Shown here one piece after another: positions 57,564 through 64,000 of a DNA stretch of 64,000 bases. The translations under genes were made by a program, and so were the position numbers. Every line of letters starts with the position of its first letter. The first letter of the stretch is position 1. The notes beneath the pieces were generated by a model. The model made no database searches, was not told where the DNA came from, and saw only the letters and a program-made list of their open reading frames with translations. Source of the DNA: Gigaspora rosea (Eukaryota; Glomeromycota; Glomeromycetes; Diversisporales; Gigasporaceae); contig QKWP01001250.1 of NCBI GenBank assembly GCA_003550325.1, forward strand, positions 59,119 through 123,118, in the 5' to 3' direction.

Positions 57564-57941
57564 CATTATTGAAATCATTCTTAGATCACTCAAAAACTAG
57601 CCAGTATGACAAATCAGAAAAAATTATTAGATAATCGAATAAATGATACTTACTTACCCAGTTATTGCAGGTGTTTCTTCAAAAGGATCGATACTCCTTT
57701 TAAGGTGAATGCGTACTATTACTATTAAAAATAAGAGTAAACCAAAACATAAGTATCCCCATTTCCGTTTTATAAAATGAAGGAATAAGGACCTCGTTGG
57801 TCGGTGCCGAAAATTAGATTGTGTTGGATTAATAGGTAATAAATTATAATTTGTATATGTTGTTAAACGTAAGGAAGCAATAGATGTTTGAATACGAAGT
57901 AGGAGTGGATTAATAGGAGGTGTTCTTAATTTTTCGTCCAT
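56196..57941 (-). CDS. Type II membrane glycosyltransferase, GT31-like (beta-1,3-glycosyltransferase)
   Basis: Three exons on the minus strand: 57941-57658, 57383-56912 and 56834-56196, about 464 residues. A cytoplasmic tail (MDEKLRTPPINPLLLRIQTS) is followed by one membrane anchor (WGYLCFGLLLFLIVIVRI), as in Golgi type II enzymes. A proline-rich stem (PQSPPPPRPPP) comes next. The luminal domain starts QLAILIVPSSNESIDTYSKT with DTWGT (compare the RxxWG motif), and has an acidic, lysine-rich insertion (KKSKGKDKNGSEETEDDSEN). It continues FLKITDKTFVRLPRLLELLS, CWRGPGYLLSKDLLA and TEDIAMERCLYN, matching the GT31 order of metal-binding strand, GGAGY-like and EDV-like motifs. The usual DDD is TDK here, so metal-dependent activity is uncertain. 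Ends with a basic tail. Confidence 0.85.
57527..57562. repeat. (TA)n microsatellite in intron 1 of the glycosyltransferase gene
   Basis: An uninterrupted run of about 16 TA dinucleotides lies within the 274 bp first intron. It is likely length-polymorphic. Confidence 0.95.
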
Positions 57942-59285
57942 TGTGTAAAGAAGTTTACATTTTTTTTTATAAATGTTTTTTGTTTTTTATATAGAAAATC
58001 TGTCAAACAAAATATCGTACAATGATCGTACAATGACTTGCATTGATCGTACAAAAATTTACTAATTTCCGTTTCATGTTCTGATTGGGTAGTTGCTAAT
58101 TAAGTTTATACGCCACTTATCACATGCTGAATTCTTATGCGGTTTCAGAGACTTATTATTTTCAATCAATGAAAATTCTCTGAAATATAATATTGATGTG
58201 TTATTACGTATATGTGTTATTTACAACTTGAAATATTTCCAGTACAATTAATTTGCGTTGGTAGATCTTGCTAACCTAGTTCATTCTAGAAAAATACTGA
58301 GATTTAAAGTTGTGTTCCGATCCGAAAAATCGGGTCTAGTCCAAATAAGGTCCCGAAACCGAAAAAATTGTAACCTGATCCGAAAGACTCGAAATACAGC
58401 AAACTTACGTGCATTATATGACTTCAGTTCGGGTCAGACTAAAGACTCGAATCGAATTTTTTAAAAAATAACAGATCCAGATTCGAACCGGAGGTCGGTT
58501 CTGTATCGGTTCCGTCTCCGGTTCTGTTTTGCGGTGCTCTAATTGAAAGCTAGGTTTCATTAACCAACCAGTAATCCAACCAGTAATTATATTGTCATGA
58601 GGTTTCTTGATTCTCATTGATTCCTTCTAATGACATATCATTTAGATTATATATCCATCTAATAATCAAAAAATTTTATAACTAGAAATTAATAAGAATG
58701 ACTATCTCAAAGGATCATCACCTTATACAGGACGAGAGCGATGATTAATGGATGCCCGGTATAGCTTAAAACCGTTACTTGAAGTTATATTTCTAATGGA
58801 CATAATATAAAAGCGATTTAATGATGATACGGTCCTAATGAAAGAAAATCATTGCTCCTTTCTTTATTCCTTTCTTTATTAAACTACATGCACCACTTTA
58901 ATTAATTTGAAACAGTACACTTTTTGGACCCTACTACATAATTTCAGAGGCATCACGCTATCTTGTGTCAATATATATACACGCTGCTACTAATTTAGTT
59001 ACTGTATTACACCAAAAATGGAAAGTCATAAATAAACTGGTTACACTAGCGTATTATGTTATGCATAAAACGATTATTAATCAAACGGACATTACCCGGC
59101 CTATTTTAGAGTTCTAACAAAAATTATTTTTTGTAGAATTTTATTATATATTATAATATAAATATCTAAAAATACATTACTAAAATAATTTTTTTTTAAA
59201 AAAAAAAGTAAACTTTAAACAATATTAATCAAAAATTAATAAAAAAATTTCAAATTTATTTTAAATGCTCAAATATTATATATAT
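57942..59285. other. Upstream region of the glycosyltransferase gene and repeats
   Basis: The first ~200 bases should contain the promoter (poly-T at 57960-57970 on the plus strand, GATCGTACAATGA repeated twice near 58020). Positions 58310-58545 are locally GC-rich, with iterated CGATCCGAAA, CCGAAACCGAAA and CGGTTCTG motifs, part of which form inverted pairs; this looks like a short repetitive element rather than a gene. The remainder has no signal. Confidence 0.5.
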
Positions 59286-59649
59286 ATATATGGGGGGCTT
59301 TGCAGTAGAAAGGGCAGATACTACCCCAAAATGAAAAAATGAGTTTTTATTAAATTCTGGTAAATTTCAATGTGATCAACATTTTTCAATTATAAATGAA
59401 AGTCAATGCATAATAAAAAATCAAGATACGTAATGTAAATTATACATGGGTGCGGATTATTTACGGCATTACGGCATTTTTTATATTTTTGGCATGCTGC
59501 CTAAATGTCGAAAATAATTATGCCAACCAAAAATAATTTTGGCAGCCAAAAATTATTCAGTTGCCAAAAATATAAATTCATAATTTATTACAACTATAGT
59601 TGCACTCCTCAAGACCATAGTAAAAAATGAAATTAAAAAAGATATGCAT

Positions 59650-60330
59650 ATCGGGCATAGAGCATGTCCCTTTCATGCTTTCTATAATAAAAATTTTAAG
59701 AAAAACATATGAATTTACTATAAACTTTGATCTAAAGATCTTTTTCAGCTTAACTAATTAACTTAGAAAGAAAAAATTGAGCTTAAAAAAAACAAGCTAA
59801 AATTTTGTTAATTTTGTACCATTTCACAATGTAACTTTGCCAAAAACAAATATTTACTAATTTTAAAACAAAAACTATATGTAAACTTATGCTCTAAACA
59901 ATTGTACTTAGTAGCAAATTATAGGTATCTTGACAAAAAAATAAGTTAGCTATATACTAAGTTAAAAATTTTTGTTTTGTAATATAAACTCCTTTTTTAT
60001 CAAGATCCAATTTTGGGCTTCTAAGTATACTTGTTCAGCATGTAATTTTACTTGTATTAAAATTGAACTGCATTTTCTTGAACCTTTTACTAAATAAAAA
60101 ATGGGTTAAAAGTTAAAAAAAAATTTCTTCTCAGTCATTGAGCATGTTTTTTTCATTGCTTTCTATAATAAAAATTTTAAGAAAAACTCTATAAACTTTG
60201 AGATAAAAATCTTTTTTAGCTTAACTAATTAACTTGAAATTAAATTTTATGGTCATTATACTAAAATTAAAAATTTTTGGTTTTTAATATAAAACCTTTT
60301 TTTATTGAGATAACCTGTTTTGGTAGTGCA
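59650..60330. repeat. ~480 bp spaced direct duplication
   Basis: GCTTTCTATAATAAAAATTT, TAAGAAAAACATATG, ATAAACTTTGATCTAAAGAT and CAGCTTAACTAATTAACTTA at about 59675-59765 recur at about 60155-60235. AAAAATTTTTGTTTTGTAAT with a following TTTTTTAT tract (59968) recurs at about 60268. The copies are diverged; no coding content. Confidence 0.65.
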
Positions 60331-60334
60331 GCTT

Positions 60335-60570
60335 GCTTTACCAACAATCAACAATATTGATACCCCACTTTACCAACAATCAATTCACCAACAGGCTTGT
60401 CTTATAGATGACCAGTTTACTGATACTTAACCTTACAAACAAGCTAACTTAACTAACAAGCTTATTTTGTTGACAATTAATTTACTAATAGATCATTTTA
60501 CCAACAAGATTAATTTACTGACAAGCTTATTTTGATGACAATATAATTTATCAACAGTATGTTTTACTGA
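60335..60570. repeat. Degenerate ~24 bp minisatellite (CCAACAAGCTNANTTTACTGA)
   Basis: About ten imperfect copies of TTTACCAACAAGCTTATTTT or TTTACTGACAAGCTTATTTT follow one another. There is no open frame through the array. Confidence 0.7.
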
Positions 60571-60573
60571 CAG

Positions 60574-60823
60574 TATACTATAGTGCACTGACCAAAGTAC
60601 CCCCTTTTCAATACTCCCATTGCAAAATACCCAGTACAAAGCACAAGATCTCTATTAATTAAATATAAATTTTTAGACTGCTTATTGTAAGTGTGAAATG
60701 TATAAATGCTTAAAATTTTTTTTGTAGCACAGACCTGCTGCTATATAATATATCTGGGTCTTTTGTAAGTTTTTGATAGGTAGATTGCATTAGATTCTGG
60801 GTCTTTTGGTTAGTGCACTATAG
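60574..60823. mobile_element. ~250 bp MITE
   Basis: ACTATAGTGCACTGACCAAA at the left is inverted at the right as TTTTGGTTAGTGCACTATAG. TCTGGGTCTTTTG is duplicated inside the right half. Non-coding. Confidence 0.7.
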
Positions 60824-61122
60824 TATTTACTTATTTCCATAAGTAATACAAATCTGATTTGTAAATAAACTAAGTGCATAAGATGAAAATTAGGGTTAGG
60901 GCCTTAATATTGGAGTCTATAGAGCTAGAATAATGTTTATTATATATAAAATTTATTCTTATCATTTTTAATTAGTGCACCAAAATTGATTCAAACATTA
61001 GTTTTTGTATATTTTTACTTTGTTTTTTCTTTTATGCATATTCAGATTGGCCAAAATTTGTACTCTCCAATTGGCTATTTCCTCTCTAGGAGTTTGTATT
61101 ACTTATGCAAATAAGTGAATGC
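60822..61122. mobile_element. ~300 bp MITE abutting the previous one
   Basis: AGTATTTACTTATTTCCATA then AGTAATACAAA is inverted at 61090-61122 (TTTGTATTACTTATGCAAAT then AAGTGAATGC). A further end of the same family is at about 62910-62940. The interior includes AATTAGGGTTAGGG. Non-coding. Confidence 0.7.
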
Positions 61123-61440
61123 CATTTTACTAACAAATTAGTTAATTTAAATTTTTTGGTTTGCATATAATATAGAATTAAAAAATTTTGGATTTTCATC
61201 CAGATCTATTAGGTATTCTGGAAAATTAAAGTCATCATTAGATAATATCTAAGAAAAAAATTAAATAATAAAATGGAATATTTGGCACAATAGCAATTAA
61301 AAAACATTTTTTTAGAAAAATTGGGTTAGCAGGCCCTAACAGTACATTTTACTCTATTAGTTAGCTTGGATTAATATAATAAAAAAAAAGAATTATATTA
61401 TTTTAGACTATATAAAGTTAATTTTTTATTTTATAACAGA

Positions 61441-62211
61441 AGGGTACTGCTATTTACACCATGGTTTTTGCTATTTGCACCATGGATTTTGTGTAACATT
61501 AGAGCATCAATCAACCTTTTCTATTTGCACCATAGTATAGTTACACAAAAATTAAAAATTCTTATTTTGCACTCCTACATGTTGTTAATCTACAACAAAG
61601 GTGAGTTTTTATTGGTACAACATGAAATAATCCAAGGTTACACAAAATTGTGAATATCTGGCCCGCATTATGTTAAGGCCTTAAAAAATTAGGTAAGGGT
61701 TGGCCCGCATTCTAAAATTAGGGTTAGGGTTGGCCCGCATTATAAAATTAGGTTAGCAGGCCTACTAGATTAGGTTTGCCAAAATAAGATTTGTGTAGCA
61801 TTATATGACATTAATGGCGCGAATAACTGTTAATCTACAAAAAAAGGCGAGTTTTTATTGGTGCAACATGAAAATAGTTCAAGGTTACACAAAATTGCAA
61901 AAATCTGGCCTGCATTATGTTAAGGGCTTAAAAAATTAGGGTAAGGGTTGGCCCCGAATTATGAAATTAGGTTAGGGTTGGCCTGCATTATAAAATTAGA
62001 TTAGCAGGTCTACTAGATTATCAAAACAAGATTTGTGTAATGTTATACAACATTAATGGCGCAAATAACTGTTAATCTACAAAAAAGATGAGTTTTTATT
62101 GGTGCAACATATATTACCATAGTGCAAATAGAAAAGGTTGATTGATGATCTAATGTTATACAAAATCCATGGTGCAAATAGCAAAAACCATGGTATAAAT
62201 AGCAGTACCCT
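61441..62211. mobile_element. 771 bp element with ~95 bp TIRs and internal tandem repeat
   Basis: Both ends begin AGGGTACTGCTATTTAYACC and match for about 95 bp through ATGGTTTTTGCTATTTGCAC and TAACATTAGANCATCAATCA. The flanking duplication is AACAGA (61435-61440, 62212-62217). The middle consists of two and a fraction copies of a ~245 bp unit (GTTAATCTACAA at about 61580, 61830 and 62070), each with TTGGCCCGCATTATAAAATT and AATTAGGGTTAGGGTTGGCC-type blocks. No coding region. Confidence 0.85.
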
Positions 62212-62379
62212 AACAGAAATGTACTATTAGTGAAATGTACTGCTAGTAAATTATATATTATCTGAAGGTAGAAATAAGCCTCTATATTAAATAAATATTA
62301 GATAATAAATATCAGCACCCTTACTATGTTACAAGATATTTAATTTTTTTATATAATCTTAAGAGGGTTCAAGAGCTAC

Positions 62380-62720
62380 TATATATAGGTAGTGTTGTAC
62401 ATTGGATGTTTCCAACCTATGTTTTTTTCCAACATCCAAGATTGTTCAAAACTGTTCAAGCCTATTTCCAAGAATTAAATAATTAATTAATTAATTTAAT
62501 AAATATATAATTTTATTATTTTTTAGATACTAGATTCATTTTTAAAAAAATTAAAATAGATTATCTTAATAAAATTTTAAGTAATTTTAATTTGTAAAAA
62601 TGTCCAAAATGTTCACAAAATGTTCAATATACTTTACTGTATATAGCTATATAACATTATTTATAGAAGCTTCCTAAGAATCCGCAAATTTACTATTACA
62701 CAAAGTATTATAGTTAATGA
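62380..62720. repeat. Inverted-repeat stretch and fragment of the 3.3-4.2 kb family
   Basis: GATGTTTCCAACCTATG and CCAACATCCAAG (62405-62450) with a distant TGTCCAAAATGTTCACAAAA (62600-62630) suggest a diverged small element. Positions 62688-62715 (GCAAATTTACTATTACACAA then AGTATTATAG) match the central hairpin of the foldback cluster at 3287-4200. Confidence 0.45.
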
Positions 62721-62721
62721 T

Positions 62722-63895
62722 GCTGCCCGAAACTATATAGTTTCAGATTGACCAAGCCTGAAACTAGTATTACCAGTTTCAGACATGACCTTCTTGGCCG
62801 AAGCTTGCCTAAAGGCCCGAAACTATATCAATACTCCAAAACTATACTGAAACTCTGAAACTGGCCTGCTAATATGCGTTAATCTAAACAAAATTGAGTT
62901 TCTTTTTTAGTTTGTATTACCTGTGCAAATAAGTAAGCTAACACATGCCTAAACAAAATAGGAATAATTTAACAATTACGAACTTTGATACAAAGGTTAA
63001 TCTGTGATAAATTTTTTTTTTAAGATCTTTTCGATCTTTTTTTTTATTTATAACATTTTTTATTTATTTATTTTAATGTTACGTTTTTTTATTTTTTTTT
63101 AAGATCTTTTATTTAAATTTTTATTTTTTTATTTTTAAAACTATACTAAGATAAGTATTAGTTTTATTTTTTGCTTGTCTTCTTTTTTATTTTTCGTTCT
63201 TTTTTGCTAAATACTCCTTTTTTCTATAGGTTATGTGTACTACTAGGAAGAATGAAATAGTATGAAAATTTAGCGATCTCGACTTAGAGATCTCAACTCG
63301 GAAGTACTAAAACTAAGTACTAGTTTTTTTTTTGCATTTCTTATTATTTTTCATTCTTTTTTGCTAACTATTTTTTTTTATAGATTTCATGTACTGCCGG
63401 CAAGGGGAAATAGCGTAAAGATTCAGAAATTTTGATCTGGAAAGGGTGAAACGGCATAAAGATTCAGAGATCTTGATACAAAAGTGCTAAAACTGGCTTT
63501 AAGATAAGTGCTTTTCTTTTTTTATACTTTCTTTGCTATTTTTGTTCTTTTTTACTAATTACTTTTTTCTATAGTTTTTGTATACTACTGGGAAGGTTAA
63601 ATAGAATAGAGATTCGGGAACTGGTTAGTCATATTATTGTTGTTAATGGGTTTGTTATAAAGAGCAAAGAGCATTACATTAGTACAGCGATTAGTTATAG
63701 TTTAGTAGTTGATAGTTAGATTAGAGCGAATATATAAAAATTTTTTATGTATAAATAAATTTAAATAAAAATTAACTTCCAAGAGTTTCAGTTATTTGGA
63801 TATTAATATAAACTTAGTTTTAGAATTTTGGGATAGTTTTGGAACTTCGGCATAGTTTCAGGAATTTCGGTATAGTTTCGGATAGTGATGCCACC
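62722..63895. repeat. Region bounded by GAAACTAT motif clusters with a ~175 bp internal tandem repeat
   Basis: CCGAAACTATATAGTTTCAG and several GAAACT motifs cluster at 62728-62875. The complement (TATAGTTTCGGATAGTGATG, ATAGTTTCAGGAATTTCGG) clusters at 63790-63895, so the region may be one inverted-repeat element of about 1.2 kb. Between them three copies of a T-rich unit (TTCTTTTTTGCTAA, ATAG, GTACTACTGGGAAGG-like, GATTCAGAGATCTTGA-like) start near 63140, 63308 and 63490. Confidence 0.55.
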
Positions 63896-63955
63896 GAAAT
63901 TGATTTTTGAGAAAGGCCTATTTCATCTTCATTAGAGAAAATTAAAATTTTTTAT

Positions 63956-64000
63956 AAGGAAGAGCAAATAAAATTTATATAGATATGTTCCTTATAATTT
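63956..64000. repeat. Inverted copy of 32758-32802, cut by the window end
   Basis: The last 45 bases are the exact reverse complement of 32758-32802, after which both copies diverge on their known side. The repeat continues beyond the window. Confidence 0.65.

Overview
The window looks like nuclear DNA of a very AT-rich, repeat-dominated eukaryote, most likely an arbuscular mycorrhizal fungus of the Rhizophagus/Glomus type. Three things point there: a protein kinase whose N-terminus has the Glomeromycotina cysteine leader followed by a GKGGFGSIY loop, a Sel1-repeat gene beside it, and intron-rich fungal genes with short AT-rich GT-AG introns. A LINE with an RNase H domain and a P/THAP9-like transposase, both of types I associate with this lineage, agree. 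The species call is inference. I saw no rRNA, tRNA or CRISPR locus. There is one ambiguous base, near 18839.

Layout. 1-2.5 kb (minus strand): a Sel1-repeat exon and a protein-kinase exon, separated by about ten copies of a 130-140 bp tandem repeat. Every repeat carries a splice acceptor, exactly three bases, and a splice donor, so the array could be a chain of 3-nt micro-exons joining the two exons. 2.5-8.3 kb: gene-poor, with foldback elements, a ~190 bp tandem repeat and small MITEs. 8.3-10.5 kb: 3' end of a decayed Ty3/gypsy-type LTR retrotransposon with its 3' LTR. 10.5-19.5 kb: several non-autonomous DNA transposons, including a 0.5 kb foldback with TTA duplication and a 2.7 kb element with a perfect 8-bp target duplication.

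19.8-48.2 kb is one old LINE split by nested insertions: mariner-like elements, an 8-bp-TSD MITE, a 14.7 kb element (24945-39680) with 7-bp duplications, a 5.1 kb TTA-flanked element (41694-46779) and a further MITE. The 14.7 kb element carries a decayed multi-exon P/THAP9-like transposase on the minus strand and has itself collected MITEs, a solo LTR and tandem repeats.

48.2-58 kb holds the two best host genes: an oxysterol-binding-protein-related lipid transfer protein of Osh6/Osh7 type (52527-54149, plus strand, 6-7 exons) and a type II membrane glycosyltransferase resembling GT31 beta-1,3-glycosyltransferases (56196-57941, minus strand, 3 exons). 58-64 kb returns to MITEs and minisatellites, including a 771 bp element with ~95 bp inverted ends.

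Three observations stand out: the micro-exon-like array; a ~100 bp inverted-repeat module, centred on a TCTC..GAGA dyad, that recurs inside at least seven transposon families with unrelated ends; and the large P-like element. No computation was run. Coordinates come from reading the sequence, and repeat boundaries may be off by a few bases.
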